Shown: positions 47,150 to 58,490, numbered from the stretch's first letter. The stretch is DNA of 64,000 nucleotides from Papio anubis (GCF_008728515.1 NC_044984.1:92117181-92181180); one strand, 5' to 3'. The notes: a model not told the origin generated them from the letters alone. A program made the numbers and translations.

Positions 47150-47300
47150 TCAATTGAATTTAGTAAGAATTTATTGAGCACCTAGTAATGTTCCTAGCAT
47201 TGTGCTAGAAGTTGTGGGGAAAACAGATGAAGTATATGATATACCCTTGCCCTCGAGGAGTGTAGGATTCTAGCAAGAAACAATATGTATGCAAATAATC
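47150..47300 (-). mobile_element. L2 3'-end fragment
   Basis: 'gaatttattgagcacctagt', 'cctagcattgtgctagaag' and 'tgccctcgaggagtgtagg' are antisense L2. Confidence 0.78.
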
Positions 47301-47394
47301 CAATTAGCCTGGAAACCCACAGAGTTCAAATATGAAAAAGTCTAGAATAAAATAAATCAACTGCATATAAGTTATGCTCCAAACACACTGAAGC

Positions 47395-47775
47395 ATTCAT
47401 TTTTACTGGACAAACTAAACTTGTCCCTTCTTTAGGACTTTTGTGCAGAAGGCACCACATCTAAACCCACCAGACGTCTTCTCCTATTTCTGATCACTCA
47501 TGCCTCCGTAAGACCCTCCATAATGACCAATCTAAATTGTCCAGCCCTCTCCAGCCCCAATCACACTTTCTCTTTTTATTTTCTTTGTAGCATTTCAGTC
47601 TCAGATTTTCTGGAGATTTTTCATTTCCTTGCTCATTGTCTGCCTTCTGTCACCAAATGAAACTTCCAGAGGCAGAAACTCTTTGTTCTATTCTCTGTTA
47701 CGTTCCTAGGGACTATACCAGTGCCTGGTTCATGGTAGGACCTCAATAAATCATTTGATTAGTGCAAAAAATGGA
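47395..47775 (+). mobile_element. L2 LINE 3' region
   Basis: 'tgtctgccttctgtcacc', 'ccagaggcagaaactctttg' and 'gttcatggtaggacctcaat' lead to the L2 3' end in sense. It points away from the antisense L2 at 47150. Confidence 0.72.
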
Positions 47776-48109
47776 CAAAATGGGTGGGACCAACTCCTAC
47801 TAAAAAGATGAAGAGGAATCAAAAGCTGCTGGAATTTCTGGTGTCGCTTCAAGGATGTGGTAAGATGTTAGGTAATATCATATCTGAAGATTACATTTCA
47901 GATACTATGAAAGTGATAAATGAAGGTGACATTTCAGTGGAGAAAAAAAAGGAAGGACACTGACTGATTATCCAGTTAGCTGGTAGGTGTCTTACAGGAG
48001 AGAAGATTTAGTAAGCTTTTAGAATTATTTCTTTTCACTCACTGTAGAGATGTGTCAAAACCAACGTGATTCACTTCTAAAAGGGAGAGTTGTGCTTTTC
48101 AAACACCAT

Positions 48110-48466
48110 TGTATTAGTCTTTTCTCACACTGCTATAAAGGAATACCCAAGACTGGGTAATTTAAAAAGGAAAGAGGTTTAATTGACTCACAGTTCTGTA
48201 TTGCTGGGGAGGCCTCAGGAAACTTACAGTCATGACAGAAGGTGCTGCTTCACAAGGTGGCAGGAGAGAGAATGAGTGTCAAGCAAAGGGGGAAATCCCT
48301 TTTAAAACCATCAGATCTTGTGAGAACTCACTCACTATCATGAGATCAGCATGAGGGAAACCACTCCCATAATTCAATTATCTCCACCTGGTCTTGGCCT
48401 TGACACATGGGGATTATTACAATTTAATGTGAGATTTGGGTGAGGACACAGAGCCAAACCATACCA
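48110..48466 (-). mobile_element. THE1/MST-type MaLR LTR
   Basis: 'tgtattagtcttttctcac', 'agactgggtaatttaaaaag', 'ctggggaggcctcaggaaac' and the end 'cacagagccaaaccatacca' are a classic antisense THE1/MST LTR. The flanks ACCAT and ACTGT may be a decayed 5-bp target duplication. Confidence 0.93.
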
Positions 48467-48469
48467 ACT

Positions 48470-48800
48470 GTACACTGAAGAGTTTCCCAAACTGGGAGAG
48501 AAGAAGGGCTCCTGTGGCCACTGATAATTTGTAAATACCCATAAGGACACTTGTTATTTTTAGCCAATGACAGAACCTCTTTCAGGACTCAAAGATAGAC
48601 AATATTATTAGAGGACATTTGTTTAAAAAAAAAAAACAAAAAACTTCATGACTTCAAAACAAGGAGTTTGGGGGAAACTAAATTTAGTGCCTCAGAAGAT
48701 AACATGGCAGTGTGGTTGAGTGTATTTCATTGAAATTATTTTCAAATAGAAGGTCAAGCTGTCTTGCTCAAGAAACAACATAGAGACACTGTTTTTCTTC
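48470..48800. other. Unassigned stretch
   Basis: No repeat body recognised; short A-run at 48627-48637. Confidence 0.4.
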
Positions 48801-48804
48801 TTTT

Positions 48805-49602
48805 TTCCTTTCAATCCAGTCAGTCACCAAATATCATCAAATCTGTCTTCTGATAAATCCCTTGAATCTTCTCACTCTCCACCCTTCTCATTCCTATTTC
48901 CTCTGTGTAATTCTCCGTAGTTCTTACCTGTCCAGCTGCCATGGCTCCTAAGTGGATTCCCTGTCTTCAGTTAGAATATTTCCATCTAACCTCCACATTG
49001 CAGCAGAATAAATTCTAAGGAGCAAATCTGACACATCATATCCCTGCTTAAATCTGTTCAGATCTACTATCTTGTGGATAAATTTCACACTATAAATGGT
49101 GATAGTTAAGGCCACTAATGATTTATCTCTTTGCCCCACCTCCAGTACCATCTTTCAACATACCCCCAAACCTTTCCCTTATAGGCATATGGAACTGCTT
49201 GTTGATCCCTTAACCAGCTGTGCTTCCTCCTAATTCTGAACGTAAGTTATCTTACACTATTGGCTCTGACCCACAAGTCCTCTGATGCTCTTACCCAAGA
49301 AACTCTTCCTTGTCATTGAGGACTCATTGTATCAGTTGCTCTGAGGAGTTTGTTTTGGCAGAATCCCCACTGCCGAACCAATATCGGCTATTCATAGTGC
49401 CTACTACCTCCAGGATCCCACTGTACTCTGTACTTCCCTCTGTGGCATATATCATACTCTGTCTTAATTGTTGTTTATCACTCTATTGCCCCAACAGCCA
49501 GAGAGGTTCTTAAGACCAGGATAGCCTCATTCATCTTTGTACCCACAGAATCTCATGTACATCTGGCACAGTACTAATGGACACTCAATAAACAGTTAAC
49601 TT
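48805..49602 (+). mobile_element. L2 LINE, about 800 bp
   Basis: The longest continuous L2 here: 'ccagtcagtcaccaaatat', 'tcatatccctgcttaaatc', 'tttgccccacctccagtacc', 'tctgtggcatatatcatact' and a terminal 'cactcaataaacagttaac'. It covers the end of ORF2 and the 3'UTR; no open frame survives. Confidence 0.85.
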
Positions 49603-49604
49603 TC

Positions 49605-50155
49605 AAAATAGGATACCCATCACAAAAGGCAAGGTGAAAAAATTCACTAGAAAACTCATGTTTGCCAAAAACTGATAGTTGCAACCCTGTGGTATCATTC
49701 AAGAAAGTGCAGGTGGGGTGCACAGGGTGGGGTTGGGTATAAAAAGTCTATGAGTGCAAAGCTGCCAAGGAGCTGAAGACTCAGCCAAGAACAATTTTAG
49801 GTTCTTATTTTCCCAGCAAGGTAGCAGCTGGTGCCTGGCAGAAGGAGAATGGTGTTGCCATGTCACTGAACAGCAATCGTGGAGTGGCCACAGAGCCAGC
49901 AGCCTAAATACTCTTCCCTGAGCCAGAACAGTGCTGTAGGGAAAAGGTGGTAGCTCAGTGAGCATCAGCTGGAGAAAGCAGCAGAGGCTATGGTGGCTCC
50001 TGGCAGGGAATTGCTTACCCAGGCAAACACTGTAATTAAGACTAATAGGGCACGAGGCCAATCTGAGAGGCTAAATACCCAAAATTTAGAATGTAGCTAA
50101 ACAAACACACTATTATAAACAAATATCCCAGGCAAGAAACCTGAAAAACATATTT
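49605..50155. other. Unassigned, GC-richer stretch
   Basis: 49700-50060 is GC-richer than its surroundings and gives a 120-codon minus-strand frame with no recognisable domain. TATAAAAAG occurs near 49739. No repeat recognised. Confidence 0.4.
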
Positions 50156-50159
50156 CCTT

Positions 50160-50460
50160 TGCTTCCCACCACCTACATCCAGCCAGTCACCAAACCTTGA
50201 TGATAACATCTAATATATGTCTAAAGATTTCCCCTCTTTCCGTCATTCTTTTCGGCATCCTTTATCACTTGAATCTAGACTATCCTTAACAGCCTACTAA
50301 TGGGTTTCCATGCACCAATAAAATTCCTTCAATCTATCCTCCATACTCCTGGAATTTATATTTCTGTAGAAGTTAAACAGGGTCATGTCACCCTCCTTTT
50401 TAAGGATAATTTTGCATCCCTAATTGTCTATAAATAAAGGCCAATCATTTAGCATTCTTA
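50160..50460 (+). mobile_element. L2 LINE fragment
   Basis: 'ccagccagtcaccaaacctt', 'cagcctactaatgggtttcc' and 'gtcatgtcaccctccttttt' are the same L2 region as in 48805-49050. Confidence 0.72.
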
Positions 50461-50474
50461 AGAAATTGAATGCT

Positions 50475-50605
50475 GGTTTTCTCATTTTTAAAATAGGAAA
50501 ACAATAGAACTCTTTGAGATTAAAGGGTTTAATATATATGAAGCTTAAAAAATTGTGTCCAGCATGGAGCAAGGATTATAAGAAGTTAGTTATTATCAGT
50601 AATAG
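50475..50605 (-). mobile_element. MIR SINE fragment
   Basis: 'ttttctcatttttaaaatag' and 'tccagcatggagcaagg' then a TTATTATCAGTAATAG end follow the antisense MIR order. Confidence 0.55.
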
Positions 50606-50689
50606 TATTTTTTTTAATCACGATGGCCTCCAAGATTTCTTATGATCTGGTTCAATCTCATTGGATAAACAAGAAAATGTGTATCAATG

Positions 50690-50822
50690 CAGACACAGGA
50701 CTCACTGGTCTGGATTCAAATCTAGAAAGACACTAGCTGTGTGATATTAGGCAAGATACCTAAGTCTCAATTTTCTCATATGTAAGACAGGAATTGTAGT
50801 AGTTTCCACCTTAATGGATTTT
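50690..50822 (-). mobile_element. MIR SINE
   Basis: 'tctggattcaaatctagaaa', 'cactagctgtgtgatattag' and 'ctcaattttctcatatgtaa' are antisense MIR. An Alu truncates it on the right. Confidence 0.8.
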
Positions 50823-51129
50823 CTGTTTTGTTTTGTTTTCTTGTTTTGAGATGCAGTCTCTCTCTGTCACCCAGGCTGGAGTGCAGTGGTGCAATCTCAA
50901 CTCACTGCTACCTCTGCCTCCCGGGTTCACACTATTCTCTGCCTCAGCCTCCCAAGTAACTGGGATTACAGGCGCCCGTCACCAGGCCTGGCTAATTTTT
51001 CTGTATTTTTAGTAGAGACGGGGTTTCACCATCTTGGCTGGGCTGGTCTTGTAACTCCTGACCTCGTGATCCACCCGCCTTGGCCTCCCAAAGTGCTGGA
51101 ATTACAGGCATGAGCCACTGCACCCGGCC
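50823..51129 (-). mobile_element. AluS/Y-like SINE, full length
   Basis: Antisense Alu from a TTTTG-patterned tail to 'gagccactgcacccggcca'. The flanks resemble each other ('aatggatt' and 'aatgaatt'), a possible decayed target duplication. Confidence 0.93.
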
Positions 51130-51592
51130 AATGAATTATTTTGATAAGTTTAATGCAGAAGGAAAGGTTGGCAAAGATGATCAAGAAGGATATGCCTAAG
51201 AATTAGGAGGAGAAAACATGAAGGAATATTCTTCCAAATGCCAAATAAAAATAACTTGAAGAAGAATATGGTTGAAAGCTTTAAATGTTCCAGAAGAATC
51301 CAGCTGAGTGAAATTTCAAAGGAAGTCTTAGATTTGAAATAGGGAGAGTAAGGACCTCAAAAAGAACAGTGTTGGAAAATTAATGCAGAGGGAAAGTAAT
51401 TTCAATGGCTCAGGGAAATGGAAGTATCACAGTAATGTGTTAGAAAAAAGTTGCTTGGAATTCAGATTTTCCTGAGATTCTTTTGAGCGTCTACAACTTC
51501 TGGAAAAACAGGTGTATATAAAAGTTGAGTCTTCAAATCTCAGGCTCAAGATTTGCCACTGACTAAGAAATGAGCATAGGAATCCTAACAAA
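51130..51592. other. Unassigned, purine-rich stretch
   Basis: No repeat body recognised; A/G-rich, no long frame. Confidence 0.4.
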
Positions 51593-51594
51593 TA

Positions 51595-51690
51595 CATGCC
51601 AGGTATAGCATTACTGTGTGTCAGCCTTTGGTTTAAGTGCTTTCGGTATATTCTAATAATCTAATCTTCACAAGCCTGGTATTCCTGTTT
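51595..51690 (+). mobile_element. MIR SINE, left part
   Basis: 'cattactgtgtgtcagcctt' and 'tttaagtgctttcggtatat' match the MIR 5' region. The copy is cut by an Alu and resumes at 52040. Confidence 0.78.
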
Positions 51691-52028
51691 TGTGTGTGTA
51701 TGTGTGTGTGGTTTTTTATTTGTTTGTTTGTTTTGAGATGGAGTCCTGCTCTGTCACCCAGGCTTGAGTGCAATGGTGCGATCTCACTCACTGGAACCTC
51801 CACCTCCTGGGTTCAAGTAATTCTCCTGCCTCAGCCTCTTGAGTAGCTGGGATTATAGGCTTGTGCCACCATGCCCAGCTAATTTTTGTATTTTTAGTAG
51901 AGATTGGGTTTCACCATGTTGATCAGGCTGGACTTGAACTCCTGACCTCAGGTGATCCTCCCAAAAGTGTTGGGATTACAGGCGTTAAGACACAGGAATA
52001 TGGCCAGGCATGAGCCACTGCCTGGTCA
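51691..52028 (-). mobile_element. Alu SINE with modified 5' junction
   Basis: Antisense Alu with a TG-expanded tail (51691-51711) flanked by the 11-bp target duplication TATTCCTGTTT at 51680-51690 and 52029-52039. Near its 5' end about 25 bp are inserted that are an inverted copy of the Alu 5' end plus the adjoining target sequence, forming a hairpin at 51992-52037. Confidence 0.93.
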
Positions 52029-52039
52029 TATTCCTGTTT

Positions 52040-52125
52040 AAAAGGGGAGAAAACTGAGGTTGGTAGGTGATAGAGTTAGGATCTAGAACCAGTTAATCTG
52101 ACTCTAGACATACTGTGTCTGTTCA
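52040..52125 (+). mobile_element. MIR SINE, right part
   Basis: 'aaaaggggagaaaactgagg' through 'ttaatctgactctagacata' completes the MIR interrupted by the Alu. Confidence 0.75.
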
Positions 52126-52139
52126 TATGTTACAGCCCT

Positions 52140-52230
52140 TAATTCAATTCAACTTAAAAAATAAGTTTTGAATGTCTGTATAGTGCCAGGTACTGCTAAA
52201 GGCTCTTGGGGATGCATTAGAAAATAAAAA
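52140..52230 (-). mobile_element. L2 3'-end fragment
   Basis: 'ttgaatgtctgtatagtgcc' and 'aggtactgctaaaggctctt' are antisense L2; an Alu truncates it on the right. Confidence 0.6.
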
Positions 52231-52541
52231 AGACAGCCAGGTGCGGTGGCTCACGCCTGTAATCCCAGCACTTTGGGAGGCTGAGGTGGACAGATCACGA
52301 GGTCAAGAGTTCGAGACAAGCCTGGCCAACATGGTGAAACCCCATCTCTACTAAAAATACAAAAGTTAGCCAGGTGTGGTGGTGGGCACCTGTATTCTCA
52401 GCTACTTGGGAGGCTGAGGCAGGAGAATTGCTTGAACCTGGGAGGCGGAGGTTTCAGTGAGTTGAGATCGCACCGCTGCATTCCAGCCTGGGCAATAGAG
52501 TGAGATTCAATTTCAAAAAATAAAAAGAAAAGAAAAAAGAC
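52231..52541 (+). mobile_element. AluS-like SINE, full length
   Basis: From 'gccaggtgcggtggctcac' to an AAAAG-rich tail. A short target duplication AAAAAAGAC is present on both sides (ending at about 52230 and 52541). Confidence 0.94.
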
Positions 52542-52544
52542 AAT

Positions 52545-53160
52545 GACATATCTTGCAGACACCAAAACTTTAAAAATGGACCTGACTTAAAGGCCTTGAT
52601 CTATGCTTTTTTACTTTTTATGTCACCAAGTGTGGGCAACATGTCAAGAACATGCCATAATGTCAAGAATATGCCATCATGTCCAAGGATGGCCAACCTT
52701 CCTATTTAAGGAAGCTGTTTTTCATTCTTTTTCACCTGTCGAAAAACATTTTGAGTGGTGGAATTCTCCAAAGAAGCTGTATTGGGGTGGTAGTTGATTT
52801 GGTATGAGAGTGGTTTCCAGATGCCATAGGCTATTGGCAACTTTGCTAACTTATTTGTTACCTTAGACAAGAGTATGTATTCTCAGTGGTTCCCAGCTAT
52901 GTGGGGAGAGTCACAGGCAGTTGTGACTAGGGTCAACCCTCAGAAAACTTGCTTCCCTGACCATGCCTGGAGATAGATTCTCTCTCTGTATTGCACCACT
53001 TCCTGTACCTTTTATCTAATAACACTTCCGCTCCAGCAAATGGCTTCAGTTTTCTATTGCAATAAAAGCTTAGTTGCTCAAGGACAAGTTCTCTTTGAGT
53101 TTTTGATCCTCCCCTGCTAAAGTCTTAAACCTTAGTTTTTCTTAGTTATCAGAAGTGAAA
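52545..53160. other. Unassigned; holds a 3 x 19-bp tandem repeat
   Basis: 52641-52697 contains three 19-bp units related to 'atgtcaagaacatgccata'. Further on, 'ttgcaataaaagcttag' near 53058 could be an LTR polyadenylation region, but no LTR boundary was recognised. Confidence 0.4.
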
Positions 53161-53164
53161 TCCA

Positions 53165-53395
53165 CACCTAATCCTCTCAAAACTCCTTTATGAAACCTGC
53201 CCTAGTATTTTTCCACACTCCAGGAATTATGCTGTCTGCTTCCATGTTGAAGTTTCCACTGTATTCTTTATTCAACTTACTTCTTCTTCCCCTATGAACT
53301 TGTTCTTCCCCTTCCCCAGGGTGGTATTTTCATCCTTAGAATCTAGAACGGCAACTGGCACATAGTAGTTTCTTAATGTTTAATAAATTATACAG
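53165..53395 (+). mobile_element. L2 LINE 3' region, diverged
   Basis: 'cctttatgaaacctgcccta', 'agaacggcaactggcacata' and 'gtagtttcttaatgtttaat' are L2-like in order. Confidence 0.6.
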
Positions 53396-53399
53396 AAAC

Positions 53400-55718
53400 T
53401 GATATAGTACCCATCAAGTCATAGTTCTCACTAAGTAGTGTCTCTTGAGTGTATGAATAAATGAATGAACAAATGAATGAATAAACAAACATAGATGCTA
53501 GATGTTTCCATCAGGGACTAAAATGCAAGAGCTGCTAGTATGTCCAAGGAAGACCTGGTGGGTGGTATGCTTTAAAATCAATAGAAGAAACTGGGTGTTT
53601 TGTGGGTTTTTTTTTTTTTTTTTTTTTTTGATGTTTAAAAGAAAAGAAAATGATCAGTCGACTTGAAAAGCAACTACTTTGCATAATAGTGTTATTAATG
53701 TTGTAAGGAATGCTGGGCCCATTTGTTGTAAAATGACAACCATTTCACAGAAATTGCTTGGGGCCAGTTTGGGGGATGAAAAGTGTTCATTTTCCCTGTG
53801 TGCTTTCATGCGCCATCCCCAGGGACAAAGCAGAGACAAAGAGCTAACTCAGATCCTGTTTGGAAGGACTGGTACATTATTAGATACTCCAGTTTCTTTC
53901 CTTAAAAGCCTTGAGGCTTGGAATTGACCTCATGAAAGACACACTTCCACAATGTATCACCTGCAACTGGCCAAAACTTAGAATGCGTCAGAAAGAGGAA
54001 TCTATGGAAGAAGCCACAGGAAGACAAGAGAAGCCTCACTCACAGGAGAATATAGCAGAGCTGCATGCTGTCACCAGTTGCCCATGAGAACCCAAGAAAT
54101 AGGAAAAGGCGGGCCTCTGTAATAAAGGGGAACTGGAGGTCAAAATGTAGGCAGCTACAGCCATCCAGGTCCCAGAAAATCTTGCCTTTGCCTTTCTCAC
54201 GCTTTCTCTCTGACGCTCAGGGTCTTCCCTTTAGAATTCATTTTCTTTATTTTTTCACTCTTTACCCAATTTGACTACCTGACTCTCAATTTTGCAATTC
54301 CCGTCTTGACCTATGACTCTAGCCCCCAGCCAGTTTCTGGCTAATTGGTCCTTGCTCTTAGAAATCAGACGCTGTGTTCACCTCTCCAGTCTTTGCCTGT
54401 TTCGAGCAATCAGCTCTCCCACACTGCTCTTTTCCCAACTTACATTTCAGCTGAAGCTTGACACCAAAGGCAAGTCATTTAAGCATTTTCTTTCTCTCAG
54501 CCCCTAATTGTTTACTTTCTGTCAAGAAAAATAATCTTCAGGCCTGAGAAGGCAGAACTTATACAGAGAAGAGGGAAATGACTGAGCCCAGAATAGATAA
54601 AAGAATATAAGGCAGGAAGTAAGATATATAAAAATAATATTTTAATTTATTTATGCTCTATTTTTAAAAAATAGACTTAAGGTCATTTTCAGACACAAAA
54701 AGAGCATTTCTAACAAGGTTGGAAAAACAGGCAGAAAAAAAAAAGGCCTGTTAGAAAACTTGGATCAGGTTATCACTTAGAATGATATGCAAAGGGTATA
54801 TCATAAAATCCAATACACTTGTCGGAAGTTAAGAACAAATACAGGCTTAAGCTTATCCTACTATACATACGGGTTTTTTTTTCTCACTTTAATTTACATC
54901 ATTAAAAATTTAGCATTTTACTACATTGCCACCATAATAAAATTGTTAAATGACCCACCATGTTCCAGTTTATGGTGTTACTGGCCAAAAAAAAGTGACA
55001 TCTCTCAGTTTTTATTGCTTACTTTTTCTTGCTCGTAGTTATCCAGGGGATAATACAAAAGAGATTGTTCAACTGGAATAATCTTAGGCCCTTGGTATCA
55101 AGGTAATGTCCAGTTCAAGCCTGATTCAAAGAAACATTCACCAAGGCTGTGTAAGCACCAAGAATACAGTCTTCCATAGTTTCTTCCCTGCTTATTCCCT
55201 TTCCATTACCATGCAAATCCATGCAATTAAATGGAGGAAAGACACCATCTTCTTCTGGCACCCTAGCCCTTTCTTTGTGATTCCAAAATGTATAATGCGA
55301 TTGATATGTTCAGCTTTATGTCTTGAGCATCTCAAATTATGTACAATTTATATGCCACTGAGAATGTTTAATGAGAAAAAAAATGAGAATGGGAAAATAG
55401 CTGAGACAACTGAAGTAACAAAAGTAAGAGCAGAAAGATATTATAAAAACTGGATCCCCGTTGGCTGCTCTGCCTTGAGAAGATTTTGCCAGGTACCTGC
55501 AGACGCTAGTGCTGGGGAAATGGGGTCATTGCTATTGGGGTTTCTAATGGTTATTGATCTTCCTCAAGATTTTAGTGCACTCACATTTTCTTAGCGTCCT
55601 CCTAAGGTCAGACATTTTGGTGACTTCCAACTTCCTGCTGCCATAAATACATCTACAGAGAACATCCTTACTCATGAAAGGTTTTCCACATTAAGATACT
55701 TTCTTTGGCAGAGATTCC
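53400..55718. other. Long stretch without recognised elements
   Basis: A degenerate (GAAT)n patch (about 53453-53492) and a T22-type run (53608-53629) are the only simple repeats of note. The 162-codon frame at 55106-55594 starts with ATG but shows no domain, signal or splice context, and is about as long as chance allows in 64 kb. Confidence 0.4.
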
Positions 55719-55721
55719 CGG

Positions 55722-55980
55722 TAGAATGAGGAACTTCACCTCTGGACTCAGATTTCCTGCTTTCACATTTTAGCTCCACCATTCACTAGCTGTGTAGCCA
55801 TAGACAAGTCAGTTGACTCCCCTCTGTCGCAGGTTTCCTCCTTTACAAAACTGGGCTAATGTTGGTGGCTATGCCATGGGGTAGGCTGTAAAACTTAGGT
55901 AATGTAATACCTAAAAAGGGCTTAGGAAAATGCCTGCTATTTTACATAATAAATACCCAATAAACACTATTACTATTTCC
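55722..55980 (-). mobile_element. MIR SINE
   Basis: 'accattcactagctgtgtag', 'agacaagtcagttgactccc' and 'cccaataaacactattacta' give an almost full-length antisense MIR. Confidence 0.82.
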
Positions 55981-56114
55981 TACTTGTGGAGGTTAAATTA
56001 TGAGCTTTCAGTCGTTTGTAAACTCCATGTGCAGATGCTAAGCCTTGGTTGTCTCTGTACCTTCACACCCCAGAACAGTGCCAGGTAGATTAACAGGTGG
56101 GCAGGTAGGCTTCT

Positions 56115-56215
56115 TCAGGGCAGGGACTGACAGTTTTGTGGACTGTTCAATATCTAGCACCTTTGTAGCATTGGACACCCAATTAGCACTCATTACATTT
56201 TTGTTGAATGTATAA
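56115..56215 (+). mobile_element. L2 3'-end fragment
   Basis: 'ttcagggcagggactgacag' and 'tagcactcattacatttttg' are the L2 3'UTR and terminus. Confidence 0.65.
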
Positions 56216-56299
56216 CTTTTAATAGGACTACAGAAAGTCATTTGAAACCCATTAGGGCAAGAGCAGGAAATAGTTCTGTATGTTTGCTATTGTTGCCTG

Positions 56300-56744
56300 T
56301 GTTAAAAAAAAAAAAAAAAAAAAAAACTTCAGCCAAATTAAATTTAAAGGAGTTTAATTGAGCAATGAATTATTCACAAATTGGGCAGCCCCCAGAATCA
56401 CAGCAGATTCACAGAGACTCCAATGCAGTCACATGATGGAAGAAGATTTATAGGCAACAAAAAGTGAAATGATGTACAGAAATTGGAAGTGAGGTACAGA
56501 ATGGCTGGGTTGGTTACAGCTAAGCATTTGCCTTATTTGAACATAGTTGGAACTCTCAGGAGTGTATGAATGATCAAAGTACAGCCGCTGGGACTGGCCA
56601 AGACTCAGCTATTGTTATAGGTGCATACTCCGAAGTTGGGTTTTCAGTCTTGTCTACCTATTAAGCTAGGTTGCAGCTCATCCACAAGGACTCGAATATA
56701 GAAGTACTGAGTCCTTCTCAGGCCATATTTAGTTCGCTTTAACA
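56300..56744 (-). mobile_element. Class I ERV solo LTR (same family as 29887-30280)
   Basis: Plus strand begins TGTTAAAAA and ends 'cgctttaaca', flanked by the 4-bp target duplication CCTG at 56296-56299 and 56745-56748. It shares 'aaattgggcagcccccag' and 'tttgccttatttgaac' with the first copy. An A-run of about 22 near 56304 is a late expansion, and about 45 bp near 56555-56600 are not matched in the first copy. Confidence 0.85.
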
Positions 56745-56749
56745 CCTGG

Positions 56750-57160
56750 AATGCTCAGACTATGAGACAGGCAAGCATTCAGTGACTCAAGGAGGTGGCC
56801 AGAACATGGCCAGAACGTGCCCAGAGCAGAAGGGCTGCAGGCTGCCTGGTATTGGACAACACAGTGGGAGCCCAGGAGACACCAAACTTCTGGGGACAGA
56901 GAGTGTGTGGCACCAGGAGGAGGATTAGAAAAGGGGGAGGTAGAGTTGCCAACAAAACAGACTTTGCCTCCTTCCTCTAAGGCAGCCATAAGAAAGGAAT
57001 AAAATTCTTCTCCAGAACAGTTTCTGACATTGTCAAACTGTGAAAAGGACTAATTAAGTAGTTTGTATTAAAATAAAGGACTGTCCCATCGTGGAAAGAA
57101 TAGGGGGAGGGGGCTATGGATCAAACAGGGCCTATTTGCAATTTCACCTCCACCACTCAT
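56750..57160. other. Unassigned, moderately GC-rich
   Basis: Purine-rich with short imperfect repeats of 'ggccagaacatggcc' type near 56798. Frames up to 86 codons on both strands have no domain. Confidence 0.4.
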
Positions 57161-57164
57161 CAAA

Positions 57165-57345
57165 ATGTGACTTGAAGCTGAGCCTCAGTTTCCTGATCTG
57201 CAAAATAGAGCCAATATTGCCTCACTTACGTGGTTGTTGTGAGGGTTAAAACTTCAACCGCAACAGAGAGTCCAAGTTTCACAGTATAATGCCTGGCACC
57301 TAGTGGGCCCTAAATAAATGGTAACTAGTAATATTAAAATTAATC
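57165..57345 (-). mobile_element. MIR SINE
   Basis: 'gagcctcagtttcctgatct', 'ttgttgtgagggttaaaac' and 'atgcctggcacctagtggg' are antisense MIR. Confidence 0.82.
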
Positions 57346-57419
57346 ACAGTAATCAGGCCTCACAATAAAAACGAACATAGGGCTTATCAAACGAATTCTC
57401 TCTACCGCATGAAAGAAAC

Positions 57420-57870
57420 ATGAGAACAAGCCCAAATTAGCTTGCTATTTTCCAGCAGCGAGCCGAGGAGACTGCCGAAGGTCACAGCAGCCATCTCGTA
57501 GGGAAAGAAAATGACATGGAACGCTGGGTCCCTGCTCATCGGCAGTGAATACCCACCCAATTAAGCCGATTAAACATTCACTCCTTGTGATGAAAAAGCC
57601 CCGTGCAGCTGAGCTAGGCCGCCTTCCCTGCTTCCTCGTCCAGAGCCTCTGTTTGTTAAATCACCCTTCCTTTCCCTTCTACATTCAGAAAATAATTGGC
57701 ACTTGTTTAATGCCAAATTTACATTTGTTTTGCATGGGAACAAAATTTGCTTGCAAACAGCTATGTGTGTGAGCAAATGGGCATTTGTGCTGGTAAATAA
57801 AATAGACATGCAGTTTTCCAGTTTGAAGATGCATTATTCAACAAAACAAGCAGCAATAGCCTTTAATTTT
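57420..57870. promoter_or_regulatory. Candidate conserved non-coding element
   Basis: A repeat-free stretch with an unusual mixture: a CpG-bearing left half (57455-57640) and an AT-rich right half with homeodomain-type TAAT/ATTA cores ('ccaattaagccgattaa', 'aaataattggc'), an octamer-like TTTGCATG, and TTTGC/GCAAA repeats. Overlapping frames on both strands are short. Such texture is common in developmental enhancers, but conservation was not tested; this is inference only. Confidence 0.35.
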
Positions 57871-58034
57871 CACTTATTCCTAAGTACTTAGGCACAAACT
57901 GTAGCCAGAAAAGCACTTTTTTTTGTCATTTATGCTTGTTCTGAGGTTTTCTTTCACATTTGTCCCAAATGCATATATTATCAGAACTGACCAGACTTTT
58001 AGCACTTTTGGATTAAATCTTCTCAATGAAACAA

Positions 58035-58490
58035 TTTATAGATTTAACGCATATTTGCTGAGCGCCTACTATGTGCTGGTTTATGGAGATTCACAGATGA
58101 ATTCATGGTTCCTGCCTTTGGGGGATATTACAAATCATGGAGATTGATTTGTAAGTGGAATATGACCTTGGTGCTAAAATAAGTAATACAAGAATTACCC
58201 TAAAAAGGCTCTAGGTGACCAGTTAGGAAGCAAAAACACAGAATAATTATTTCTGCCTGCACAACTGGAAGAGATGATATTTTATTTTGGCAGTGAAAAC
58301 AAAGAAATAAAGAAATAGGCTTCTCAAGCTAAGGAAAAAACCCAGGGAAGCTTTAAAACAGAATTGTTAGAAGGTATTTAGTGAGGGGTGTCAATGCAAC
58401 TAGGGAGGGATGGTGGGAAGATATGAAGTTGAATTTTAAGGGGCCGTGAATGCTATGTCAAGAGTTTGAACTTTATCAATGTGTATCTAA
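58035..58490 (-). mobile_element. L2 LINE 3' region
   Basis: 'atttgctgagcgcctactat' and 'catggttcctgcctttgggg' are the antisense L2 terminus. Further on 'aagagtttgaactttatca' continues antisense L2. The primate L1 begins soon after. Confidence 0.65.

Noticed and set aside
55106..55594. 162-codon ATG frame outside recognised repeats
   Set aside because: No domain, signal peptide or splice sites seen, and this length is expected about once by chance in a window of this size.
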